Source of the DNA: Puccinia triticina
Taxonomy: Eukaryota; Basidiomycota; Pucciniomycetes; Pucciniales; Pucciniaceae
Direction: 5' to 3'
Assembly: GCF_026914185.1 (NCBI RefSeq)
Contig: NC_070574.1
Coordinates: 2,418,501 to 2,482,500, forward strand
DNA: 64,000 nt
The position numbers were made by a program, and so were the translations under genes. Shown in pieces: positions 43,241 through 53,369 of the stretch. Position 1 is the first letter of the stretch. Each line of letters opens with the position of its first letter. The notes under the pieces are model-generated. The model did no database searches and was not told the origin of the DNA. It saw only the letters and a list, made by a program, of their open reading frames with translations.

Positions 43241-43384
43241 CTTGACCTCCGCGTTTGACGACTAGCTCACAGAGACTGAAATGGTGTCCTGATGGTTCCG
43301 CAGATAGATTTTCAGTCTCAAAGATGTATTCAGCTTCCTCCTCATCTTCTTCCGCAAACAGGTCCGGATTTATCTTTCTGGCCT

Positions 43385-44700
43385 CTACTTTTTTTGTCGG
43401 GGCTGGGGATCCGGCGGGCTTGTTGTTGTTGAATGTGGATGAGTGAGGAGGACCAGGAGGTTTAGGCTCTGGCTGGTTTGGTTTGATGTAGAGGATACGG
43501 TCAAAGTTGTAGGTGACTGAGCATGGCAGGAATTGGGGTTGGGACAAGTAGCTGTTGAACATTGATGAGGGTTATTTTTTCTGCTAGTTGGACAGTTGGT
43601 GGCATAATGTCCCGTTTGCTTGCATATGTAGCAGGTAGGCGGCTTGTTCAGCGTCATAGCATTGACTTGATGTTCCTTGTTGGTTGCTAGGTTTGTTCCT
43701 GAAACGCATCCTGAAACGCTAGTATTGTCGCGGCTGGCTAGAGTGACAGTAAGGGCTGAAGATTCCGACCGTCCTGACTCGGTGGCTAGACAATGTTCTG
43801 TGCGTGTGGCCTCCCAAAACCAAAGGATGTCGCCAGAGGTGGGCAACTCGAAGTCGTGGGTCTCCATGAAGAGGTCCACCTTTCAATCAACTACTGGTCC
43901 AAGGTGATCATTGAGGTTGCCCTGGAAAATGAAACTGATGATGGTGTACTCCCAGTTCAGCTCGACACCCTGTTCCCGGAATGATCTGGCACACTGGTAG
44001 ACCTCTGCAATCGCCTCTGCCGAGCTGCTGTAGTCGCGCAAAGAGATTTTCTTCAGCACTTCCCACGTGTGAAGTTGTCTTGCGCGATTGATGACGCGGA
44101 ACTTTGAAACTAAGTGCTCGTAGACTGCGGCCGAGTTATCAAAATTGACAAGATCGTACAATATATCACTGTGTATAGACAAGTGAATGATCCCTCGTGC
44201 GATTGCTTCATAGTAGGGATCAAACATTGTATCTTCATTAGGCGTAAAGAAGTGCTGGTGTGGAAGCGTTCAAAGGCTGTGAGTCAAAGAGCGTCCTCCC
44301 AGCGTCTGACGTTTGAACCATCCGGCTTAAGTATGTCCTCGGAATCCAGCTTGTTGATTGCCGCGTTGATGATGGCGGAGATTTTGGCTGATTCATCGAG
44401 TTCACAACATCGTTGATTGCGGTTCTCTTCAGCTTCACGACGGGCTCAATCTTCCTCGCTTCGGGCTTGGTCCTCATTTAGTCAAGCCTGGTCGAGCTCG
44501 CGTTGGAAGCGCATCTTGGCTATGAGGCTGTTGAGGTCCACTTGCCCAGTTTGTTGGGATTCTCTGGGTGGTTGGATGGGCGGATCAGGATTGAAATGGG
44601 GAGGTGGTTCTGTGCGCCTCCAGTTGGTGGAGGAAGAACCAATAACTCAACCAGTCAAGCGGGGCTGGAAGGTAGTTTCTTTGGGTACGTCGTCTGAGAT
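43385..44700 (-). pseudogene. Copia B gag
   Basis: Minus fragments: LNSLIAKMRFQRELDQA, DILKPDGSNVRRWEDALL-like sequence, LYDLVNFDNSAAVYEHLVSKF, WEVLKKISLRDYSSSAEAI, and the CCHC knuckle CYICKQTGHYATNC (in the frame 43879-43385). They are spread over three frames with stops near 44490, 44450, 44230 and 43880. The acidic EEDEEEAEYIFETE stretch follows at about 43350. Confidence 0.75.
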
Positions 44701-44873
44701 CTTGCAGCCTTTGCCTTTCACCAGGAAAAATCAATTGTCACCAGACATCAGGTGACATCTGTCAGGTTCCAAAACAAGGAGCTGAACACTTTCTATCTTG
44801 TAAGTGTCCTCTTTGAGCGAGACAGCGCCGCTGTTGGACGCGAAGAACCAGCCTTGTTCTGAACTTGGCTTGT
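44701..44873. other. Junction between two copia elements
   Basis: Contains CACCAGGAAAAATCAATTGTCACCAG, similar to a piece at 30289-30330 (CACCAGGAAAAATCAGTAG). No gene. Confidence 0.3.
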
Positions 44874-45525
44874 GTACTAATCATAAAACCCTACCGCAGC
44901 TTTGGCAGGCGAAGCTTTAGCCTTCAACCCTGACTCCTGGTCAGGTGTGGCGTCCAACCCAGACTCTCGGTCAGGTGTGGCGCTCATTTCTCCTGAACCC
45001 TGAGTTTCCTCAGCGAGAAAGGTTTTCCCGATTCGTCGGATCTCTAACCAGTCAGTAACCTGACTTGCGTCTATAAAATGGAGCTGCTCTGTCGCCAGAA
45101 GCTAACTCATCATCCTCTTTTCATTGTCATCCTCGAACACACTAGCATCAGCACCTAACCAACAAATCTCCTTAAAAACTTTTACAAAAAGAACCCTTAG
45201 TCTTTCCCATAATAACTCGCTTAAACTCGTTGCATTATTTGGCCTCTATCTTTCTTTTTCTTCTTTTTAATCCCAAGCTTCTTGCTGCCGAACTCGGCAT
45301 AATCTTGAAATCCCCGTGTCCTGCACCTCTGTGCTTTCCTCACACTTCTCATCTACCATTGTCTCTTCAATAACACTTTCAATCTTTGTCTTGAATAATC
45401 TCCGCTTAAAAACTCTACCCTTGCTCTTAGGTAAGAGCACCAGCTTTTTTCTGCTTCCTATCTCTCGTTCACGACTCCTACTCTAATCTGAAATATAATT
45501 GCTATTAGTTCTCTTAATTTTCACA
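44874..45525 (+). repeat. 5' LTR of copia C (start approximate)
   Basis: Ends TTTTCACA at 45525, right before GATTTACAGTCTTGAAG. A TATA-like CTATAAAATGG lies near 45072. A direct repeat TGGTCAGGTGTGGCG occurs at about 44938 and 44969. The left end is a guess because no 3' LTR survives to compare. Confidence 0.5.
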
Positions 45526-45595
45526 GATTTACAGTCTTGAAGCAGAAAACCGGTACGCCTCGAAACACCCAGAAATCACAAGAGCAAGGACGACC

Positions 45596-48097
45596 ATGAC
45601 TTCAAGCAAAGAAGAATTGTCAATCCTTCCAATGCTGATTGGCAACAGCAACTACCCAATGTGGTCGCAGCGACTAACGACATACCTTGGCCATAAGGAC
45701 CTCCTCACCACGGTCAACACTGATCCTGGTCCAAACCCAAACCTGAGTACCACCAAGAAACTGAACAAGGCTGCTTTCATCATAAGCTCCAAAATAGGGG
45801 ACCAAATCTATCACGGCATTGTCACTCAGCAGCGTGCGTCGAACGGGTATGCCATCTGGGCCAAAGTCAAAAGGATGTACGGCTCCAACACGATTCACAA
45901 TTGGATCCGCGCAACCAACAAGTGGAATAACTTGTTTTTCAACGGTGATATTAATCAGTTCTTGGATCTTGTCGAATTATCTCTCGCCAAATTCGCCGCA
46001 ATTGGAAAAATCACATCCAAAAGCAACATCTGCGGATTTATTATTGCTAAGATATTGTCAAAACGACCTGGCTTGACCAATCCACTTTTAACCAATGAGG
46101 TATTGCAAAGCGACTCAGAAGCCCTTATTGAAAAGCTCAGGGACCTAGCCAATCATGAAGAATTAAGTCACAAGCCCAATCACGCCGAAAGAACTGCCAT
46201 TGCCTTGACAAGCAACTACCGCGTCAGGCCGCCGCCGCGATGCAAAAAGGTTCACAATCCGAATGCAACTCATCCTGAGTCAAAATGCTGGGCGCTGTAT
46301 CCACACTTAAGACCAGTTCGCGATCTTCCAGCAGCCAGTAACAGCACCATGGCAGCGCCTGTTCCACCATCATCTCAAGCCACCGCCTATGAAACACCAG
46401 CTTTCGCCAATATCACCACATCTCAGTGTCTGCTTACCAAACCGCACCAGCTTGCTCCAGTTCTTGATTCAGGAGCCTCACACCATATGTTGAATGACCT
46501 GTCGTTCTTCACTGAAACCGAGGTTGTAAACATCCCAATCAGCACGGGTAAAGGTGCAAATGACTTAAAAGCAACCCAAGGAGGAACTGCAAAGATCTTT
46601 CAAGCAACAGGAAAGCTGGTGGTCCTTAGAAACGCCCTTTATGTCCCAGGCCTCACGCGCAACCTGATCTCGGGGGGGCAGCTTATGGAGAAAGACATCC
46701 GAATTCGTAAAGTAGCAGGCACCTATGAAGTTGTCATCGACGACTCCATCTTCTTTTCATGTAACTTAATCAACGGCATCTTCGAGTTCAACTCACCTAT
46801 AGGTCCAGTCTCAGCTCTTGTCACCAATCTTGCTAGTACGACGCATTCTCTAACCACCTTGCCATTTCAAACCTGGCACAACCGCCTCGGACATGCCAGC
46901 GTAGGAAGAATCAGAGTCGCAGTCAACGACGCCTCTCTCAGCCCATCATCAGCCTGCGACTCATGCATGCTTGGAAAAACCTCAAAACTTCCGTTCAAGG
47001 GCAGCTTCAACACCACGAAAAATCCACTCGAAGTGATTCACGGTGATTTGGTCGGCCCCATTTCTCCCTCGACCAATTCAGGGGCTAAGTACTTTCTCAC
47101 CTTGGTTGACCAACACACCGGGTATATCAGTGTCACTCTTCTCAAAGAAAAGTTGGCTGCATGCAAGGCAATCATCGACTTCAAAACCTTCTTTGAAACC
47201 CAGACTGGATTCCAAATGAAGAAGCTCATCACGGACGGAGGCGGCGAATTCGTCAACAAAGCACTCTCCGAGCAGCTCAAAGTCGCTGGTATTCAGCACA
47301 ATGTTGCTCTGCCTTATACACCGCAACACAACGGTGTGGCTGAACGAGCCAACAAGACTATAATCAACATGGCGCGGTGCATGATGATTCACTCGAATTT
47401 AGCAAAAGAGTGGTGGGGAGAGTCCGTCAAGACCGCCATGATGACGGCCAATTGTCTTCCTTCTCTTAGCCGCAGCAAAACCTCCCCGCTTGAGCAACTG
47501 TTCAAGAAGATACCAAACCTCAAATTCTTCAAACCGTTTGGATGCAAGACGTGGATGATCAAGCCAAAGCAGCTACACACAGGCAAATTTGACCCAGTTT
47601 CCTGGGAAGGCATCTTCATCGGCTATAGTAACGACTACTCGGCTTATTGTGTCGTCCGACTCAGTGACAGAAAAATAATCGAGACTCGTCACGCTTACTT
47701 CGATGAATCTATTTTTCCTCTTCTTTCAGCTCTAAATCCCAGCCTAGATTCTTTCAGCAACTCGCCATTTGAAAAAATCATTTCCTCTCCTATCCTGCCA
47801 TTTGAGTCTGCTGATCGCGCATCATCCTTGGACCCCGCTCTTGAAATCAACCAACAATTTGACTCCCAAGAAAATCTGGCTGATCAAAACCCTGTTTCCA
47901 TGGATCTAGATCAAGAGGACGATGGTGTCAACAATGATGAAGATACCCCGGAACCGCCTCGTCGTAGACTCATTATTCATGGACCTCAACACCCAACTCT
48001 GATCCAAAGCGATGTTAATGAATCCAACATTCTCAAATACTCCAGACGCCGCCCGCAGGCCTTCCCAAAGACCACGGTGGATCCCAAGAACCATTGA
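45596..48097 (+). CDS. Copia C gag-protease-integrase polyprotein
   Basis: 833 residues open in one frame. It has the copia gag core (MLIGNSNYPMWSQRLTTYL, YAIWAKVKRMYGSN), the variant knuckle C216-H220-H226-C231 (CKKVHNPNATHPESKCW), protease VLDSGASHHM (D291), the gag-pre-integrase site WHNRLGHASVGRI with CDSCMLG, and integrase D484, D547 and E583 (HGDLVGPIS, ITDGGGEF, HNGVAERAN). Then a Ser/Pro-rich linker up to the TGA at 48095-48097. The start MTSSKEEL at 45596 lies 70 bases after the LTR. The reverse transcriptase that follows is broken, so the element cannot move alone. Confidence 0.9.
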   Translation: MTSSKEELSILPMLIGNSNYPMWSQRLTTYLGHKDLLTTVNTDPGPNPNLSTTKKLNKAAFIISSKIGDQIYHGIVTQQRASNGYAIWAKVKRMYGSNTIHNWIRATNKWNNLFFNGDINQFLDLVELSLAKFAAIGKITSKSNICGFIIAKILSKRPGLTNPLLTNEVLQSDSEALIEKLRDLANHEELSHKPNHAERTAIALTSNYRVRPPPRCKKVHNPNATHPESKCWALYPHLRPVRDLPAASNSTMAAPVPPSSQATAYETPAFANITTSQCLLTKPHQLAPVLDSGASHHMLNDLSFFTETEVVNIPISTGKGANDLKATQGGTAKIFQATGKLVVLRNALYVPGLTRNLISGGQLMEKDIRIRKVAGTYEVVIDDSIFFSCNLINGIFEFNSPIGPVSALVTNLASTTHSLTTLPFQTWHNRLGHASVGRIRVAVNDASLSPSSACDSCMLGKTSKLPFKGSFNTTKNPLEVIHGDLVGPISPSTNSGAKYFLTLVDQHTGYISVTLLKEKLAACKAIIDFKTFFETQTGFQMKKLITDGGGEFVNKALSEQLKVAGIQHNVALPYTPQHNGVAERANKTIINMARCMMIHSNLAKEWWGESVKTAMMTANCLPSLSRSKTSPLEQLFKKIPNLKFFKPFGCKTWMIKPKQLHTGKFDPVSWEGIFIGYSNDYSAYCVVRLSDRKIIETRHAYFDESIFPLLSALNPSLDSFSNSPFEKIISSPILPFESADRASSLDPALEINQQFDSQENLADQNPVSMDLDQEDDGVNNDEDTPEPPRRRLIIHGPQHPTLIQSDVNESNILKYSRRRPQAFPKTTVDPKNH

Positions 48098-48620
48098 CAG
48101 GCCATGCAGAGCCCTGACAGTTCTCGGTGGAAGGAAGCCAAAGAAAGAGAGATCCAAAACATGGTTGATCACGACGTCTGAATCAAAATCCCCCATCAAG
48201 AAGGCTTGAATCCAATCCCCGGCCCAAGCAACGAGATCATTGAATACAAGGCCCGGGTCTGTGCCCAGGGATTTTGACAGACGTATGGTTTAAATTTTGA
48301 TCTGAAATATGCTCCAACAGGGAAGCCGTGCTCTCTTCGATTTCTCCTCTCATTCGCAACTACCAATAATCTTCTTATCCACCAGCTAGACGCCAAATCC
48401 GCTTTTCTCACTTGCAACCTGAAGGAAACCGTCTATCTCACTCCTCCTCCCGGTTTCAAACCCGAGTGTTGACTCCTCCTCAAACTAAACAAAGCAATCT
48501 ATGGGCTTAAGCAAGCATCACTCGCTTGGTACAACAGGCTTAGTGAATTTCTTGTTTCCATCGGCTTCAGCATCTCGGTTGCGGACCCGTGTGTTTTCTG
48601 GAAGGGACACAAGGTGCTGA
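48098..48620 (+). pseudogene. Copia C reverse transcriptase, broken and truncated
   Basis: In the same frame as the polyprotein: SRWKEAKEREIQNMVDHDV, TGA, IKIPHQEG.., YKARVCAQGF, TGA, QTYGLNFDLKYAPTG, LLIHQLDAKSAFLTCNL, GFKPEC, TGA, LLLKLNKAIYGLKQASLAWY, and VADPCVFWKGHK. Four TGA codons including that at 48097; three sit where R or W is usual. Homology stops near 48615, before the YVDD motif, so the 3' part of the element is deleted. Confidence 0.82.
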
Positions 48621-49124
48621 GAGTTTGAACTCAGAAGACATGTGGACTCAGAGAGGGATCAATAAGATTAAGATTCTGGATGGATGATCTGAAAAGCCAA
48701 AAGAAAAGGGTTCAGACAAAGTCCATGCCGCCCCATCATCTGAGTTTGAGCTGAACTCAGACTCTGGGGACTGTGACATGTTGTGGACAGGTCATCATAC
48801 ACCTGCGCGCCTCTGCGCGTGCAACAACACAAAGGAAAAGAGAACAGAACACAACCAAAGAAAACACAAAACAACACACCAACCCACCACATACATCTCC
48901 ATCCAAAAGCGCGCATATAAGAAAATAAGAAAAGACAAGACAAGAAAGAGAAGGAAGAGACAAAACAGACAAAAAGAAGGGAAAGAAGGGGGGAGAAGAT
49001 CCTGAAACACCTTGAGGATCTTGAGGACTGAGTTCTTGAGACTGGGGGATGAAAGCTGACTATCTTAAGGACTGGATACACTCCGCGCGCTGCTGATTTG
49101 ATCTGAATAACCGCCTGTACCATT
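48621..49124. other. Unassigned
   Basis: Purine-rich on plus (A/G tracts at 48830-49010). Includes inverted GAACTCAG / CTGAGTTC motifs near 48640-48760. No gene was recognised. Confidence 0.3.
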
Positions 49125-49589
49125 CACTGTGAAAAAAACTCGAGAAATTGGTGTCAGTTGACATGCCAGATCCAGGCTGATACATTGCTGCATACTTGAG
49201 TTTGTCCAGCTTTATTCCAGGTTTAGTCCATGTATTCTTATGGATTAGCTCAGGCTAAGCAAGTATGTTGATACTCTGCTTAGCCACACTAACGTTTTGT
49301 GCAGTTATGTACTTATGAGATGCTCAGCTGGCACAGCAGTAGCACCTTATAAGTACATACCAGCACCCTTAGAGATGGGCGCACAGAACCCGTTGCGGGT
49401 ATCCGCTATCCGCTGGCGGGTACCCGCTGGAGGCCCTCGGGTACCCGCCAGCGGATGCGGATGTCTGAGATTCCGGCAGAATCCAGAGGGTACCCGTGTA
49501 TTCCGGCGGGTATCCGCTCTCCCAGCTAGGGTATGGGAGCTGCGGCGGTTGGCAGCCATAAAGCCGCTCTATGTTGCGACAGCAACATA

Positions 49590-50100
49590 AAGTAGTCGAC
49601 CGGGATGAGTCCTTCCCGGTCGACAGGCATATGTATTGAGCAGTTGACCGGGAGAAATCCCTCCCGGTTGACAACTAGACATACCAGTCAACCGGGAGGA
49701 ATCCCTCCCGGTCAATGACTATACACACCAGTCAACCGGGAGGAATCCCTCCCAGTCGACAGGTATGCTAGTTGTCAACTGGGATGAGTCCTTCCCAGTC
49801 AACAGGCATATGTATCGAGCAGTCGACCGGGAGAAATCCCTCACGGTTGACAACTAGACATACCAGTTGACCGGGAGGAATCCCTCCCGGTCGACGACTA
49901 TACACACCAGTCAACCGGGAGGAATCCCTCCCGGTCAACAGTCATATATCAAGCAGTCGACCGGGAGGCGTTCCTCCCGGTTAACAGCCATATCAAGCAG
50001 CCAACCGGGAGGCGTCCCTCCCGGTCAACAGCCATATGGAGCAGTCGGCAGGGAGAAGTGCCTCCCGGTTGACTGACATATGCAGCAGTCAACCGGTAAG
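49590..50100. repeat. Palindromic array, GTCAACCGGGAGG..CCTCCCGGTTGAC type
   Basis: About nine modules of roughly 60 bases. Each has a near-perfect 28-30-base palindrome (arms GACCGGGAGG / CCTCCCGGTC around AATC or GC) and a spacer with CATAT or ATACA. Confidence 0.85.
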
Positions 50101-50239
50101 CACGTTTTGAGGGGCGGGTATCCAAAGATACCCGCGCGGGTATCCGCCCAGGCACGCGGGTACCCGCTGTTGGATGCGGATGCGGATGCGGATGCCAGGA
50201 AATGGCTAAAATTGGCCGCGGGTATCCGAAAACGCGCGG

Positions 50240-51422
50240 TGTGGTAGACGGAAAAGTGAAAAATCAAAAGTTTTTTCTCATACATATATTTACTCACCCT
50301 AGTCCTCAAGATACCACCAAATAGACCTCATAAATGGATTCCACGGCCAATTTTACCCCTAGTCACCACTGGAAGCATCACTGGAACCCCGCTGGATTGG
50401 AAGTTACACCCTTTTGGACCCTCATGGACACGGCCAGCCCCAGTCATCAACCTGTCACACCCCTCAAGTCACCTTTCCCAGGTATACACATACTCCGCCC
50501 CAGCCAAACACATACTCTTTTCTATCCTACTTATCTCCACTGCATATGCAGGGGACCAACCCCATTTCTTCTGTATTTGACATGTCCCCGCCTCATTTAT
50601 GCACCCCTTGCAGCTGCATGCAGTCTTCTGACCCCATTTCTGCACTCCATGCATTAGTCTGACACCACTCATGCACCCCTTGCATGAAGTACCCCTGTGT
50701 TTGACATTTCCCCGCTTTGTTTATGCGGTCCTTGCATAGTATGACCTCATCTTTCATTTCTCACCCCACTTTTTTCCTGTATTTAGTATCTTCTGACACC
50801 ACTTGTATGCAGCCCACCAGCTAAAATCCCTCATCCAGGGTCCCCCTTGTAGCTAAAATCCCTCACATTTGTCTATATAAGGAGCTCTCTCCCCCAGTTG
50901 TTTTTCCCTCAGTTCAGTACCCACCAGTTATACAGATATCACCCATTAGCCATTATCATCACCCTTACACTTTTATAACATACCATATCATCCCTCTTAT
51001 CTGCAATAACCACTGATCTCACTCTCATATTCTCATACTCTCATATCACTGGTTGCATATCACGCACCTGTCACGAGTTACCAGGTTCCTGGTTCAACTC
51101 CCGACTAAGACATATACCCTTCTCAGTCCAGACACTCTTCTCAACTTCTTATATCACCCTCTCAAGGACCTGTGTTCAACTCCCACCGGAAACATCAAGT
51201 CAACTTTCACCCTTTCCATCATCATAAATCCTCTCAACTCTCACATACCTGTCATCAAACAACTTCATCTGGAACTAGACCAGACCTATCACTTGATTAA
51301 AACTTGCCAAGCTTAGCTTGGTGGGTCTTGTTATCTGATAGTATAGAAGGGCAGAGTTTGCACCTCCATCATCCCCTTCTCCATTCAGCAAAAGGGTTTC
51401 ACAACCACTTTTGAGTCTTACA
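50240..51422 (+). mobile_element. Solo LTR, family TGTGGT..TTACA, copy 3
   Basis: 1183 bases, TGTGGTAGACGGAAAAG to TTTGAGTCTTACA, flanked by GCGG (50236-50239, 51423-51426). TATA-like TCTATATAAGGAGCTC near 50874. It is inserted in the hAT-like element, itself inside the CACTG element: three nested insertion events. Confidence 0.85.
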
Positions 51423-51499
51423 GCGGGTACCTGGATGCGAAGCGCCCATCTCTAAGCACCCTTGTCAAGTGGCTGGCAGACAAGGCCGCATAGACCCAA

Positions 51500-51900
51500 C
51501 CAAGCGGACTAGGAGGAATCCCTCCCAGTCAACAACATGTGTAACACACTGGTCAACCAAAAGTCGTCCGGGAGGGAGGCCTCCCGGAGAACGGCCCCAT
51601 ACAACAGTCGCCCGGGAGGGATCCTCCCGGATGACCGCTTCATACACCAGTTGTCCAGGAGGAATCCCTCCCAGACAACAGATACATACAATAACCCTAC
51701 ATAACAGTCGTCCAGGAGGCAATTCCTCCCGGACGACTCCTTCATACACCAGTCGCCTGGGAGGGATCCCTCCTGGTAGGATCCCTCCCGGACGGCTACT
51801 TCATATATCAGTCGCCCGGGAGGGATACCTCCTGGACGACTGCTTCATGCACCGGTTGTCCAAGAGGAATCCCTCCTGGACAAGGGCCCTACATACATTG
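51500..51900. repeat. Palindromic array, GTCGTCCGGGAGG type
   Basis: About seven diverged modules (CGGGAGGGATCCTCCCGGA, AGGAGGAATCCCTCCCAGAC) with ATACA-containing spacers. Same plan as 49590-50100 with a changed arm. Confidence 0.8.
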
Positions 51901-51928
51901 AAAGTCGCCGGAATTGAGTGGAATTAGA

Positions 51929-52890
51929 CCCATTCGATGACCGGTGTGTTCAGTTCATCAAATGGGTCTAATACCACTCAATGTCCGACACACACCGGTC
52001 AATGAGTGGGTCTGATCCCACTCAATGGCCGGCACACACCGGTCATTGAGTGGGTCTGATCCCACTTGATGACCAGCACACACCAATCATCGAGTGGTTC
52101 TGATCCCACTCAATGACCGGCACACACCGGTCATCAAGTGGGTCTTATCACACTTGATGACCAGCAAACACCGGCCGGTCATCAAGTGGGATGTCATCGA
52201 GTGGGTCTGATCCCACTCGATGACTGGCACACACCGGTCATCAAGTGGGTCTTATCCCACTCAATGACCAGCAAACACAGGTCATTGAGTGGGTCTGATC
52301 CCACTCAATGAACGGCACACGCCAGTCATCGGGAGGGTCTTATCCCCCTTGATGACCGGCAAACGCGAGCCATCGAGCGGGTACACATACCCGCTCAATG
52401 AACAGCAGATGCCAGTCATCAAGCGGCACATACTCGCTTGATGACTGGCACAAGCAAGTCATTGAGAGGGTCTTATCCCTCTCAATGACCGGCAAACATG
52501 TGTGCCGGTCATTGAGTGTACCATCTCGAAGAACGGTTGGTGTGTGCCGGTCATCGAGTGGATAAGACCCACTCAATGACCGGTGTGTGCTGGTCATCGA
52601 GTGGGATCAGACTCACTTGATGACCGGTGTTTGCTGGTCATTGAGTGGGATTAGACCCACTCAATGACCAGTGTGTGCCGGTCGTTGAGCGGGTATGTGT
52701 ATCCGCTCAATGACTGGCATGTGTCAGCCATCGAGCGGGTATGTTTACCCGCTTGGTGACCGAACTGTGCCGGTCATCGAGCGGGTTGTGTACCGGCTCA
52801 ATGACTGGCGTGTGCCGGTCATCGAGTGAGTATGTGTACCCGCTTGATGACCGGACTGTGCCGGTCATTGAGCAGGGTGTTTACCCTTTC
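51929..52890. repeat. Palindromic array, ~43-bp unit with ACCGGTCAT core
   Basis: About 21 units of CACACACCGGTCATTGAGTG plus GGTCTGATCCCACTCAATGACCGG type. Each is two palindromes: one on GGTCTGATCC-type centres, one where CCGGCACACACCGG units meet. Orientation of the asymmetric parts flips near 52540. Confidence 0.85.
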
Positions 52891-53010
52891 ATCATGTTGA
52901 CTGAGAGGGATCCCTCCCAGTCTACATAAAAGCTCTGTGGGATTGTTGACCAGGAAGGTTTCTTCCTGATATGTAATAAAGCTGAGCATTCAGCTCAGAG
53001 TAGGTTGTCT

Positions 53011-53028
53011 TATATATATATATATATA
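53011..53028. repeat. (TA)9 microsatellite
   Basis: Uninterrupted TA dinucleotides. Confidence 0.9.
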
Positions 53029-53220
53029 CATATCATAGCTCAGAATCAGCTTGGTGTGCCTCAGTATTGTGCACTGCACCAGAGTTCAGTTGAGCAATGT
53101 GCAGGAATTCCAGGGTTTACCACCCTGGGATTCATTGGTATGAGCCTTGTATAAATGGGCATTTGACTCGAGTATGCTGCATGTCAACTGGCAGCAGTTT
53201 CTTGAGTTTTTTTCATAGTG

Positions 53221-53369
53221 ATTTAGTGCACCACATCTCCACCACGCTTGCAGTCTGTCCCTAGACTGCTCATCCTCCATCTGGCGTCAAAGAAAGATCT
53301 GGAAAGGAAAGTCTTGAGGGGGAAGGGGGAAAACTAGAAGAAAGAAACATCCGGGCGCCAATGCAATGC
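53221..53369. other. Spacer after CACTG element
   Basis: No gene recognised. Confidence 0.3.

Larger units (their letters stand above)
38849..44700 (-). mobile_element. Ty1/copia retrotransposon B, decayed, 5' LTR lost
   Basis: Minus-strand copia order: gag (44700-43385), protease (about 43225), integrase (43200-41464), reverse transcriptase (41463-39750), RNase H (39674-39108), polypurine tract (GAGGGGGGGGATG, near 38983-38970) and a short 3' LTR (38971-38849). The expected 5' LTR was not found beyond 44700. Many stops and shifts; a solo LTR interrupts the reverse transcriptase. Confidence 0.82.
49370..51454. mobile_element. hAT-like non-autonomous element, nested
   Basis: Ends TAGAGATGGGCGC and GCGCCCATCTCTA are perfect inverted repeats of 13 bases. 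The 8-base duplication AGCACCCT lies at 49362-49369 and 51455-51462, as for hAT. After removal of the solo LTR (50240-51422) it is about 0.9 kb, made of GGGTACCCGC-type repeats and an array of palindromes. No coding capacity. Confidence 0.85.
49125..53220. mobile_element. CACTA-like (CACTG-ended) non-autonomous element
   Basis: Left end CACTGTGAAAAAAACTCGAG, right end (reverse complement) CACTATGAAAAAAACTCAAG; about 45 bases of inverted similarity reach CAGTTGACATGC. ATT lies on both sides (49122-49124, 53221-53223), a 3-base duplication as in the CMC (CACTA, En/Spm) group. The inside has no transposase; it holds a hAT-like element (49370-51454) and palindromic arrays. The 56-base copy at 60866-60921 has the same ends. 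Confidence 0.75.

Noticed and set aside
48668..49123. Minus-strand Cys/Phe/Leu-rich frames as a membrane protein
   Set aside because: They come from an A/G-rich tract read antisense; low complexity with no supporting motif.
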